Notes under the pieces: generated by a model
What the model was told of the DNA's origin: nothing
What the model saw: the letters and a program-made list of their open reading frames with translations, nothing else
The model's database searches: none
Assembly: GCA_041905405.1 (NCBI GenBank)
Contig: JAYRLC010000023.1
Span: 1 to 64,000 of the forward strand
Direction of reading: 5' to 3'
Length of the DNA stretch: 64,000 nucleotides
Origin: RAM1 sp041905405
Lineage (GTDB): Bacteria > Pseudomonadota > Gammaproteobacteria > Burkholderiales > Burkholderiaceae_C
Translations under genes and position numbers: made by a program
Part shown: one piece after another, positions 48,649 through 55,897 of the stretch
Layout of the letters: each line of letters begins with the position of its first letter
Position numbering within the stretch: the first letter of the stretch is position 1

Positions 48649-49915
48649 GGGGAGCTCCCGATCGGTCGCGGTTGTCGGTTTGTGCCAGAGCGGCGGGCGC
48701 CAGCCAGGGCTTGATGCTCTCGCCCGCGCGGTAGATGGCCAGCGTCGCGATCACGGCGCCCAGCACTTCCATGAGCAGGATGGCCGGCAGCGCGATGCGG
48801 GCGATCATCGCGCCATTGGCCGGTGACGCCACCACGAACTGAGACACCAGCAACAGCGCGACGGACGACATGGGCGCCATGGCGCAACCCACCCACAGCG
48901 CCTGGCGCCAGCTTGCGCCGCTGCCGGGGTTGGCCAGCGCCACGCCCGTGATCTTGGCCAGGGCGCGCGCGCCGATCAGCGCCAACACCACGCCGGCCAC
49001 GGGCTTGCTCCAATCAGCCTGCGCGGCCACGACCGACACGAGCACGAACATCAGCGTGGTGAGGATGGACGCGGCCGTGCCCAGCTGGCGCGGCCAGCTC
49101 CAGGGCCGGGGGTTCAGCTGCTTGAGCAGCATGCCACCCAGCAGCGCCGCCAGCGGCGCCGAGCCGCCGAAGTGCGCCGCCAGCGCCGTGCCGGCGGCTA
49201 GCAGGGCCAGCACCATCATCGACGTGTTCTCGCTGGTGGGACTCATGAACCGCAGCGCGGTGCGCAGCGCGAGCGCCAGCGCCGCGCCCACCACGATGGA
49301 CAGGCCCAGCACCACGGCGACGGGGTAGAACGTGTCGGCCAGGTCCGTGTGCGGGCGGTTCAGCAGACCGGCCTTGGCACTGCCCCAGGTCAGTGCATAC
49401 AGCGTGCCCAACGTGGCCAGCACGATGGCGCGTTCGGTGACCGGGCCCGAGGCGCGTGTGTCCATGACCACGCGCGTGAGCACTGCCGGAGACGCCACGA
49501 TGGCTACGATGGCCAGCGCTTCGGCGACCGAAGGCCGCACGTCCAGCCAGACCAGCACCCAGTACACGGCCGCATAGGTGAGCACCGATTCGAGCACGCT
49601 TTGCGCCAGCACCATGGGGTTGTGGCGGAACCAGCGCAGCGGGATGCGCGCGCCCGCCTCGAACAGCACGACGGCCACGCCCAGCTCCAGCAGGAACAGG
49701 CCAATGCCCTGCAACGGCCAGGCGGCGCCGGAAAAACCGGCCAGGCCCGCGAACGCGCCCACGACCGAATAGCCCACGACCTTGGGCAGTCCGGTGTAGC
49801 GCTGGATGAGGTGCCCGATCGCGGCGGCGATGGCCAGCAGCAGCGACCATTGCACGGTGGGCAGGCCGGCCGATGGCTTGAGCCATTCGGCCCAGAAGGC
49901 CATCAGTTCATTCAT
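48638..49915 (-). CDS. CPA2-type cation:proton antiporter (paralogue of 46227-47456)
   Basis: A 425-aa membrane protein with about 12 hydrophobic helices: LPKVVGYSVVGAFAGLAGFSG, LFLLELGVAVVLFEAGARIPLRWFRH, AEALAIVAIVASPAVLTRVVMDTRASGPVTERAIVLATLGT. No RCK domain. A clear GGGAGAC ribosome site precedes the ATG. It is the first structural gene after the MarR regulator and overlaps ybdK by 11 nt. It probably exchanges Na+ or K+ for protons across the inner membrane; the ion is not evident. Confidence 0.87.
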   Translation of the reverse strand: MNELMAFWAEWLKPSAGLPTVQWSLLLAIAAAIGHLIQRYTGLPKVVGYSVVGAFAGLAGFSGAAWPLQGIGLFLLELGVAVVLFEAGARIPLRWFRHNPMVLAQSVLESVLTYAAVYWVLVWLDVRPSVAEALAIVAIVASPAVLTRVVMDTRASGPVTERAIVLATLGTLYALTWGSAKAGLLNRPHTDLADTFYPVAVVLGLSIVVGAALALALRTALRFMSPTSENTSMMVLALLAAGTALAAHFGGSAPLAALLGGMLLKQLNPRPWSWPRQLGTAASILTTLMFVLVSVVAAQADWSKPVAGVVLALIGARALAKITGVALANPGSGASWRQALWVGCAMAPMSSVALLLVSQFVVASPANGAMIARIALPAILLMEVLGAVIATLAIYRAGESIKPWLAPAALAQTDNRDRSGAPHGT

Positions 49916-50008
49916 TGTGGAGTCTCCCGCAGGTACTGTAGCCCCTTGTTACGACACCGCCTGTAGGACTTGGACGCAAACGCCTTTCAGGCGCGCGCGG
50001 CGTGCCAA

Positions 50009-50536
50009 TCAGAGCGGCGCGAGGGGTGTCTTTTCGGCCTGCGGGTCGGTTGCGGCATCGGCCGCCAGCACGGCAATGAGCTTGCCCAGATCGTCGTCCA
50101 GGCGTGCCAGCGTTCCCGCATCCAGTTGCTGCAACGCGGCCGGCAGCACGCCGGTGAACGGCCCGGGCGCGCGCTGCAGCATCTGCAGGCCCGCCGGCAA
50201 CAGCTGTAGCTGGACGGCGCGCCGGTCCTCGCCGCTGCGCGTGGTTTCCACCAGCCCGCGGTTGACCAGCAGGCGCACCAGATTGCTCGCGGTGGATTGG
50301 TGAATGTCCATGGCCACTGCCAGCGCCGACACACGGATGCCGGGATACTGCTGCACCACGCTCAGCGCCCACACCTGAGCGCCACCGATGCCGGCCTGCT
50401 TTTCCACCTGTTGGAAGTGGGTCTTGACCGCGTTGAACACGACACGAAACCGGCGCAGCACCTGTCTTTCCGCGTCGCCCGAACCCTGCAACGCGGGTTG
50501 GAGCGGCACGACGGACTGCGCGGCGGTGGATGGCAT
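50009..50536 (-). CDS. MarR family transcriptional regulator
   Basis: A 175-aa winged-helix regulator: FRVVFNAVKTHFQQVEKQAGIGGAQVWALSVVQQYPGIRVSALAVAMDIHQSTASNLVRLLVNRGLVETTRSGEDRRAVQLQLLPAG. The DxR of the wing (GEDRRAV) is typical. An in-frame TTG at 50542 is possible, but ATG 50536 is preferred. TATGAT (50545-50550, minus) ends 8 nt before it and no Shine-Dalgarno is visible. It lies 93 nt upstream of the antiporter-ybdK-antiporter-thiL genes on the same strand and probably controls them. Confidence 0.88.
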   Translation of the reverse strand: MPSTAAQSVVPLQPALQGSGDAERQVLRRFRVVFNAVKTHFQQVEKQAGIGGAQVWALSVVQQYPGIRVSALAVAMDIHQSTASNLVRLLVNRGLVETTRSGEDRRAVQLQLLPAGLQMLQRAPGPFTGVLPAALQQLDAGTLARLDDDLGKLIAVLAADAATDPQAEKTPLAPL

Positions 50537-50633
50537 AGCCAATGATCATAGGCCGTCCCTGAGATGGCGGCTACGTGCCGCCGTGTGGAGCGTGCACGGC
50601 GCACAACAGTGCTGCTGCACCGCGCCATGTCAC

Positions 50634-50660
50634 CCAAAAAGAGAGCCCCGGGCGGGGCTC
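50634..50660 (-). terminator. Rho-independent terminator downstream of the COG4389 gene
   Basis: On the minus strand GAGCCCC / GGGGCTC (7 bp) with a GCCC loop is followed by TCTTTTTGGG. It lies about 120 nt after the stop of the minus-strand COG4389 gene and before the MarR gene. Confidence 0.75.
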
Positions 50661-50781
50661 GAAAGCTCGGATTCGCTGCCCTGACAAGCAGTTCGAGCCT
50701 GAAATGAGTACCTATTGTATTTGTATGAATGTATTGCGGCAAGCCGGCCGCCAATGCCGCACCCCGGCGCGGGGACAAGGC
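50661..50781. other. Intergenic stretch, no gene seen
   Basis: Together with 50543-50633 this makes about 240 bp between the MarR gene and the COG4389 gene, interrupted only by the terminator. A more AT-rich part (50700-50740) carries TATTGTATTTGTATGAATGTATT, but no ORF, tRNA or clear promoter can be supported. Confidence 0.5.
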
Positions 50782-52779
50782 TCAGGCCTGTCGGGACGGC
50801 ACAAAGAAGCTGCCCGGCCGGCGGCGCAGCCTGGCGCGGATGGCGCTGTAGATGCGCCTGCGGTCCACGCCGCTGACGTTGTGGGCGCGCAGCGCGAGCT
50901 GGAACGCGAAGTAAAAGCTCACGGTGAGATTGAGCACGCCGATCAGCGGAATGGCGGCCACGCACCACCAGAACTGCGGCAGATGCAGCACGTCCAGCCC
51001 GTAGCTGGCCGCGGCCGCCGCGAGCTGGCCGGTGGACAGGGTGACGTGGCGCGCCTGCAGCCCGATACCGATGAAGGCCAGCACGGGCGGCACCAGGCCC
51101 AGCATGAAGCCCAGCGAAATATTGGAGGCAAAGCCGGAAATGTGCTCGCGCATGAAGCGGGCCCAGCGGTCGGCCCGCTGCACGCCCAGGAACCGCGTGA
51201 TGCGCGGGTTGTAGCGCATGGCCGAATCGAGCCGGTGCAGCACGAACCAGTTCTCCACCCAGCCCGCGATCAGGCTGGACGCGAACAGCAGCACGCCCGT
51301 GAACGCGGCGAACAGCAGGGTGCTGGGCGAAAGCAGACTCAGCGAATGGAACACATAGTCGGCCTCGGCGCGGCCGATCATGGGGTGGCCGCTCGCCAGG
51401 TAGATGGCGTAGCTGATCAGCAGCACGCAGGGCGTGACCATGCCAACGTTCCCCGCCACGGCCGCGACCTGCGAACGCACCAGGTGCGTGACCTCGTCCA
51501 CGAACTCCTCCACGGCGTCGCGCCGGCCCAGGTCCTTGAGCTTGGCCGCCATGGCCGGCGCCGTCATGGCGGGCTGCTTGGTGGCCAGCGTCCAGTGCGC
51601 CAGCTGGATCAGCACGAAGCTGGCCGCGTACATGGCGCCCGCCCAGAAGCCGCCCCAGAACGCGGCCAGCCCCAGTGCCCCCAATGCGAACTTGGCGGAC
51701 ACCGTCAGCGACGTCACCGCGCCGCCGCCGGCAGCCTTGCCCAGCATGCTGCGGTACTCGGCGCGCGTGCGAGTGATGTAGTGCTCGCCGGTCTCCGCGC
51801 TGCGCTCGGCCAGCTTGGCCGCCAGCAGCGACGAATTGGACGCCAGCAACGCGCGCAGGCTGCGCCGCTCCTGGCTTGCCGCGGCCAGGTGCGACAGCAG
51901 CCGCGCCGTGGCGGTCAGCGGCGTGCCCGACAGCAGACAGTCCATGAGTTCACGCACGCGCAGCACGCGCGCGCGCAACTGGCGCAGCATGAACACCAGG
52001 CCCACCGAAATGCCGTGTTCTTCCAGGTGCGCATAGACGCTGTTGGCCGCCTGGCGGCAGGCGTCCAGGCGTTCGCGCAGGCGGTTGGCGGCCGCTTCCA
52101 CGTCCTGCGGCTCGCGCGGCGTGGCGACGAACGCCGCATGCAGGGCCTGCACGTCGGCGGCCAGTTCATGGAACGGCTGGGTCTGGCGCGCGGGCGTGCC
52201 CATGCGCTGGCGCAGCTCGGCGGCGAAGCCCGTGGAGCGGATCTGGCTTGCGCAGTAGTTGATGGCTTCCAGCAGCTCGCGCTGCCACAGCGTCAGGCCC
52301 GCCACGCTGCTGGGCGCGCGCAGCAGCGCGCCCAGACGGCGCAGCGTCACGTCGTCCAGTGCCGCCAGCCACTGGGCGTCAAAGCTGTCGCCCAGCGCCA
52401 GGCTGAAGAGTTCGGACGCGTCGCTGGTTTCCGGCGTGGCGGGCAGCAGCTTGTGGCGCAGCCGCGCGGCCATCTCGCTCATGAACGCCGTGCGCGGCGC
52501 GAAACCGAAGTCCGCCAGCAACGTGGATGGGTCCACGGTGCCGGTCAGCGCCAGCCACCATTGCTGCAGCCGTTCCTGCGCATCGGGCTGCGCCTGCAGG
52601 GCGTCCAGAAACAGCGTGACGCGGCTGGCTGCGGCCTGGGGCGATACCCGGTCGCCCCGCACCCAGTCCAGCAGGGCGATCAGCCACAGATGACGCTGCG
52701 CGAGCGGTGCCTGCGGGTCCAGCGTGTCCAGCAGGTGCCTGAGCGCGCTGGCCGCGCCGGCGGTGCGGGCGCCGCTCAA
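50782..52779 (-). CDS. COG4389 membrane protein annotated as 'site-specific recombinase'
   Basis: A 665-aa protein with a helical cytoplasmic N-terminal half (residues about 1-350) and a C-terminal half with several transmembrane segments (for example FALGALGLAAFWGGFWAGAMYAASFVLIQLAHWTL, NISLGFMLGLVPPVLAFIGIGLQ). This is the SpecificRecomb family (PF10136/COG4389). No tyrosine or serine recombinase motifs are visible, so the database name is probably wrong; the function is unknown. It starts with TTG, overlapping the apaG stop (TTGA), which implies coupling to apaG. It ends before a terminator. Confidence 0.8.
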   Translation of the reverse strand: MSGARTAGAASALRHLLDTLDPQAPLAQRHLWLIALLDWVRGDRVSPQAAASRVTLFLDALQAQPDAQERLQQWWLALTGTVDPSTLLADFGFAPRTAFMSEMAARLRHKLLPATPETSDASELFSLALGDSFDAQWLAALDDVTLRRLGALLRAPSSVAGLTLWQRELLEAINYCASQIRSTGFAAELRQRMGTPARQTQPFHELAADVQALHAAFVATPREPQDVEAAANRLRERLDACRQAANSVYAHLEEHGISVGLVFMLRQLRARVLRVRELMDCLLSGTPLTATARLLSHLAAASQERRSLRALLASNSSLLAAKLAERSAETGEHYITRTRAEYRSMLGKAAGGGAVTSLTVSAKFALGALGLAAFWGGFWAGAMYAASFVLIQLAHWTLATKQPAMTAPAMAAKLKDLGRRDAVEEFVDEVTHLVRSQVAAVAGNVGMVTPCVLLISYAIYLASGHPMIGRAEADYVFHSLSLLSPSTLLFAAFTGVLLFASSLIAGWVENWFVLHRLDSAMRYNPRITRFLGVQRADRWARFMREHISGFASNISLGFMLGLVPPVLAFIGIGLQARHVTLSTGQLAAAAASYGLDVLHLPQFWWCVAAIPLIGVLNLTVSFYFAFQLALRAHNVSGVDRRRIYSAIRARLRRRPGSFFVPSRQA

Positions 52780-53162
52780 TGCAGCACCCGCGACGGGCCG
52801 CCCCCGGCGTCCAGCACAAAGGCCGGGATCGCGACCTCGAAACGTTCGCCGTCCTCGGCCACGCAGAAGTACGTGCCGTGCATGGTGCCGGTGGCGGTGC
52901 GCAACCGGCAGCCGCTGGTGTACTGGAACGACTCGCCGGGGTTGAGCAGCGGCTGCTGTCCCACGACGCCCAGGCCCTTGACCTCTTCAGTCTGGCCTTG
53001 GGCATTGCCGATGATCCAGTGGCGCGAGATCAGCTGTGCGGGAACGTCACCCGTGTTGGTGACGGTGATCGTGTACGCGAAGCTGAACAGATGCTGCTCG
53101 GGCGATGACTGGTCCGGCAGGTACTGGGGTTCGACGTCGATCCTGAACTGGTAGTGGGGCAT
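52776..53162 (-). CDS. apaG: ApaG protein
   Basis: A 128-aa small beta-sandwich protein: MPHYQFRIDVEPQYLPDQSSPEQHLFSFAYTITVTNTGDVPAQLISRHWIIGNAQGQTEEVKGLGVVGQQPLLNPGESFQYTSG (ApaG/DUF525 consensus; given in outline by its conserved ends), then GTMHGTYFCVAEDGERFEV. The family is linked to cobalt/magnesium tolerance in enterics and to phosphate or pyrophosphate binding. TACCAT ends 9 nt before the ATG. It is divergent from rpe across 55 bp and couples to the COG4389 gene. Confidence 0.95.
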   Translation of the reverse strand: MPHYQFRIDVEPQYLPDQSSPEQHLFSFAYTITVTNTGDVPAQLISRHWIIGNAQGQTEEVKGLGVVGQQPLLNPGESFQYTSGCRLRTATGTMHGTYFCVAEDGERFEVAIPAFVLDAGGGPSRVLH

Positions 53163-53171
53163 GGCGCTGCA

Positions 53172-53211
53172 ATGGTAGCAAGCCGGGGGCGCGGCGCGGT
53201 GCTGCGACAAT
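53172..53211. promoter_or_regulatory. Divergent -10-like elements between apaG and rpe
   Basis: On the + strand GACAAT (53206-53211) ends 6 nt before the rpe ATG. On the minus strand TACCAT (53172-53177) ends 9 nt before the apaG ATG. Neither start has a Shine-Dalgarno, so both transcripts could be leaderless. Confidence 0.4.
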
Positions 53212-53217
53212 CCCGTC

Positions 53218-53907
53218 ATGAGCAAGCCCGCCCCCAACTTCCGCATTGCGCCTTCCATCCTGTCCGCCGACTTTGCCCGGCTGGGCGACGAACTGAAGAA
53301 CGTCATCGCCGCCGGCGCTGACTGGATCCACTTCGACGTGATGGACAACCATTACGTGCCCAACCTCACGTTCGGGCCCATGATCTGCCAGGCGCTGAAA
53401 CCGCACGCGAAGACCGCGCAGGGCACCCCCGTGCCCGTGGACGTGCACCTGATGATCGAGCCGGTCGATGCGCTGGCCGCCGCGTTCGCCGACGCCGGCG
53501 CCGACTACATCAGCTTCCATCCGGATGCGTCCGCCCACGTTCACCGCAGCGTACAGGCCATCAAGTCCAAGGGCTGCAAGGCGGGGCTGGTGTTCAACCC
53601 CGCGGCGCCGCTGGATGTGCTGGACTGGGTGATCGACGACCTGGACCTGATCCTCATCATGAGCGTGAACCCCGGCTTCGGCGGCCAGAGCTTCATCGAC
53701 TCGGCGCTGCGCAAGATCGAGGCCGTGCGCAAGCGCATCGACGCGTCGGGCAAAGACATCCGCCTGGAAGTGGACGGCGGCATCAAGACCGACAACATCC
53801 GCAGCGTGGCCGACGCCGGTGCGGACACCTTCGTGGCGGGCAGCGCGATCTTCGGCAAGCCGGATTACAAGGCCGTGGTGGATGCGATGCGCAAGGCGCT
53901 GGCCTGA
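53218..53907 (+). CDS. rpe: Ribulose-phosphate 3-epimerase
   Basis: A 229-aa TIM-barrel enzyme of the pentose phosphate and Calvin cycles: IAPSILSADFARLGDEL, WIHFDVMDNHYVPNLTFGPMI, VDVHLMIEPVD, YISFHPDAS, LILIMSVNPGFGGQSFID, DIRLEVDGGIKTDNI and FVAGSAIFG. All conserved, including the metal-binding His and Asp residues. In this bacterial group rpe is usually followed by gph and trpE. Here a small hypothetical gene on the opposite strand intervenes. Confidence 0.97.
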   Translation: MSKPAPNFRIAPSILSADFARLGDELKNVIAAGADWIHFDVMDNHYVPNLTFGPMICQALKPHAKTAQGTPVPVDVHLMIEPVDALAAAFADAGADYISFHPDASAHVHRSVQAIKSKGCKAGLVFNPAAPLDVLDWVIDDLDLILIMSVNPGFGGQSFIDSALRKIEAVRKRIDASGKDIRLEVDGGIKTDNIRSVADAGADTFVAGSAIFGKPDYKAVVDAMRKALA

Positions 53908-53923
53908 ATGCCAGCTGGATCGA

Positions 53924-54193
53924 TCAGCGGGCCGGGCCCGACTTGACCTTCTGGTAAGTCCGGTCCATCACGGGGCCCTTGTCGGTATCCGTCATTCCGC
54001 GTTTCAAGTCCTCATGGGCCTGCGCACCCATCTTCTTGCCGCTGGCTTCGCCGCCCGCCTGGCTGTCGGCCGACAGGTCGCGCTCGTGCGGCAGGCGCGG
54101 CACTTCGTGCGGTGTGGTCGTCTCGCCCTGTGACGGCGTGGTGCGGCCCGGTTTGCGATTGGGGTTGCGGCGGCTGGTCATACGGTTGTGCAT
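53924..54193 (-). CDS. Small conserved hypothetical protein
   Basis: An 89-aa hydrophilic, probably disordered protein: basic N-terminus (MTSRRNPNRKPGR), then PHEVPRLPHERDLSADSQ and a charged tail. The LPHERDLSADSQ-like core is, from memory, shared by small proteins in Burkholderiales; no function is known. The start at 54193 has a GAGAGGATCACC ribosome site; the frame is open up to 54214 but without one. It has no signal or membrane segment. It is convergent with rpe and divergent from gph. Confidence 0.6.
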   Translation of the reverse strand: MHNRMTSRRNPNRKPGRTTPSQGETTTPHEVPRLPHERDLSADSQAGGEASGKKMGAQAHEDLKRGMTDTDKGPVMDRTYQKVKSGPAR

Positions 54194-54320
54194 GGTGATC
54201 CTCTCGCTGGACATTCGTGGTCACTTTGCCACTGTGGTACTTGCGGGCCTGTAGGAAAGGGGCGCAAATCGCGCACCAATAGCGGTCACAATCACCGCGA
54301 AGAACCTGTTGTTACGTAAC

Positions 54321-54977
54321 ATGCTCCCCGACTTCAAAACCCTTGACGCCGCCATCGTCGACCTGGACGGCACCATGGTCGACACCATCGGCGATTTCCA
54401 CGCCGCGTTGAACCTCATGCTGGCCGACCTGTCGCTGCCGGCCGTTGGCAAAGAGCCCATCGGCCTGATGGTTGGCAAGGGTTCCGAACACCTGATCCGC
54501 TCCGTGCTGGTCCATGTCGGCGCCGATGCCGCGCACTACGACGCGGCCTGGGACCGCTACCAGCGCCATTACATCGGCATCAACGGCCAGCACTCCGACG
54601 TGTACGCAGGCGTGGCCGACGGACTGGCCGCATTGCGTCGCAAGGGCTTGCGGCTGGCCTGCCTGACCAATAAGCCCACGGCATTCGCGCGTCCCCTGCT
54701 GCAGGCCAAGGGGCTGGACGGTTATTTCGAGGTGGTATTCGGCGGCGATGCGTTCGAGCGCAAAAAGCCCGACCCGTTGCCGCTGCGCAAGACCTGCGAG
54801 GCGCTGGGTACTTCACCCGCGCGCACGCTGATGATTGGTGACTCCAGCAACGACGCGCAGGCCGCGCGCGCCGCCGGTTGCCCCGTGGTGCTGGTCACCT
54901 ACGGCTACAACCACGGCGAACCCGTGCGCGCCGTGGACGCGGACGGGTTCGTGGATTCGCTGGCCGAACTCGGCTGA
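54321..54977 (+). CDS. gph: Phosphoglycolate phosphatase
   Basis: A 218-aa HAD-family phosphatase: VDLDGTMVDTIGDF (nucleophile Asp and general acid), LACLTNKPTAFARPLL, FGGDAFERKKPDPLPL and MIGDSSNDAQAARAAG. It removes 2-phosphoglycolate, a by-product of DNA repair and carbon fixation. ATG 54321 is used; a TTG 12 nt upstream is in frame. Gene order rpe-gph-trpE matches other Burkholderiales, except that a chalcone-isomerase-like gene on the opposite strand separates gph from trpE. Confidence 0.93.
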   Translation: MLPDFKTLDAAIVDLDGTMVDTIGDFHAALNLMLADLSLPAVGKEPIGLMVGKGSEHLIRSVLVHVGADAAHYDAAWDRYQRHYIGINGQHSDVYAGVADGLAALRRKGLRLACLTNKPTAFARPLLQAKGLDGYFEVVFGGDAFERKKPDPLPLRKTCEALGTSPARTLMIGDSSNDAQAARAAGCPVVLVTYGYNHGEPVRAVDADGFVDSLAELG

Positions 54978-54983
54978 ACCCGA

Positions 54984-55571
54984 TCAGCTCGCGGCCTTGC
55001 CCAGCAAGGCCTCTTTCAGCTTGTAGTCCGCGGGGTTCGGGCCCAGCCAGATGCGCAGCAGCGCGTTGAAAAACTCGGGTTCCTTGAACGGCTCGCCCTG
55101 GGCCACCCCCTTGACCGTGATCACCGTGCCGGTGCCGGGAATCCAGTCGATGGTGAACACCTCGCCGGGATTGAGCTTCTTGTGGTCGGTAAAGATCTGG
55201 CTCATGCGCATCACGCCGGGGATCAGCTTGGAAAACGCGGCCTTGTCCATGTTGTCTTCCATCCCGCGCGAGAACAGCTTGCCCAGCTCGGATGAGTCGA
55301 TCTCGCGCAGCATGGTGATGCTCATGCGCTTGGGGCCCTGCACAGCCAGCACTTCGTCGGGCGTGCCGGCTTTCCTGGGCAGGTACAGGCCGGCCGTGTA
55401 CACCTTGAACACGGCCTTGTAGCGGATGCCGGCGCCGTTGAGCTGCAGCCTGGTGCCGCGCGCATCGAGGGTGTCGTCGTATTTGACGCCCGAGACGGTA
55501 ACCTGTGCCATCGCACCGGCGGCTGCCAGGCACAACACGGCGCCTGCGGCGAGCTGCTTAAGACCCTTCAT
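54984..55571 (-). CDS. Chalcone isomerase-like exported protein
   Basis: A 195-aa protein with a signal peptide (MKGLKQLAAGAVLCLAAAGAMA) and a chalcone-isomerase-like fold: VSGVKYDDTLDARGTRLQLNGAGIRYKAVFKVYTAGLYLPRKA, MREIDSSELGKLFSRGMEDN and TIDWIPGTGTVITVKG. Bacterial members of this family are exported and lack known flavonoid isomerase activity; they are thought to bind small hydrophobic molecules. AGGAGACAAGC precedes the ATG. It is divergent from the trp leader and converges on gph with a 6-nt gap. Confidence 0.85.
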   Translation of the reverse strand: MKGLKQLAAGAVLCLAAAGAMAQVTVSGVKYDDTLDARGTRLQLNGAGIRYKAVFKVYTAGLYLPRKAGTPDEVLAVQGPKRMSITMLREIDSSELGKLFSRGMEDNMDKAAFSKLIPGVMRMSQIFTDHKKLNPGEVFTIDWIPGTGTVITVKGVAQGEPFKEPEFFNALLRIWLGPNPADYKLKEALLGKAAS

Positions 55572-55705
55572 GCTTGTCTCCTAAAAAAGTACGATCGTTC
55601 TTTTTCTATTCTCAACCGGCGCCTTGCGGTTGGCAACAGGGTTTTCGAGCGCCTGGCCCCAAGTTTCGGTGCCGCGCATGAAGCCTTTGCTACACTGGCA
55701 GGCAC
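55572..55705. other. Divergent spacer between the chalcone-isomerase-like gene and the trp leader
   Basis: About 130 bp with no ORF; the left part next to the minus-strand start is AT-rich (AAAAAAGTACGATCGTTCTTTTTC, 55584-55607), carrying an ATCG/CGAT-type symmetric core (ACGATCGT) that could be an operator for the minus-strand gene. Further right only the trp leader promoter is seen. Confidence 0.4.
55688..55696 (+). promoter_or_regulatory. Extended -10 (TGC-TACACT) for the trp leader
   Basis: TACACT (55691-55696) preceded by TGC forms an extended -10, ending 9 nt before the leader ORF ATG. A -35 at the proper distance is not evident, as is common for extended -10 promoters. Confidence 0.45.
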
Positions 55706-55789
55706 ATGTTCATTCACCGCACCACCATCACAGGTTTGAGCGACCGGGGAGCCTGGCCCTGGCGTAAGCCTCCGTTCGTGCGCAACTGA
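55706..55789 (+). CDS. trpL: Trp operon leader peptide (TrpL-like), 27 codons
   Basis: ATG 55706 opens a 27-codon frame ending at TGA 55787-55789. Codons 17-19 are TGG-CCC-TGG (Trp-Pro-Trp), preceded by GSDRGA-like residues. Tryptophan is the rarest amino acid, so two Trp codons in a 27-codon ORF 109 nt before trpE strongly suggest an attenuation leader, in which ribosome stalling at low charged tRNA-Trp controls trpE. The ORF is too short for ordinary gene prediction. Its Shine-Dalgarno is weak or absent, and it may be translated from a near-leaderless transcript. Confidence 0.72.
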   Translation: MFIHRTTITGLSDRGAWPWRKPPFVRN

Positions 55790-55823
55790 CTGCACGGGGC
55801 AGCCCGTGCCCCCGCGCCTCCCC
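55746..55823 (+). promoter_or_regulatory. Possible attenuator helices in the trp leader
   Basis: Two overlapping pairings can be drawn. GGGGAG (55746-55751, at the Trp codons) can pair with CTCCCC (55818-55823). GCACGGG (55792-55798) pairs with CCCGTGC (55803-55809) around GCAG just after the leader stop. The first would be blocked by a ribosome stalled at the Trp codons. No U-rich intrinsic terminator is evident before trpE, so control could be Rho-dependent or translational. Confidence 0.4.
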
Positions 55824-55897
55824 CTGAGGCACCTGGTTTGAATGAACGCGGCCCGAAACTCAAGCGTGCGGCCGCCGAGCACTGAAAGGCTCATACC

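Noticed and set aside
50782..52779. Mobile element, because of the 'site-specific recombinase' family name
   Set aside because: No recombinase catalytic motif, no inverted repeats, attachment sites or cargo; the gene is coupled to apaG.
55790..55897. Classical U-tract attenuator terminator in the trp leader
   Set aside because: Hairpins can be drawn, but none is followed by a T-rich run before trpE, so I do not call a terminator.
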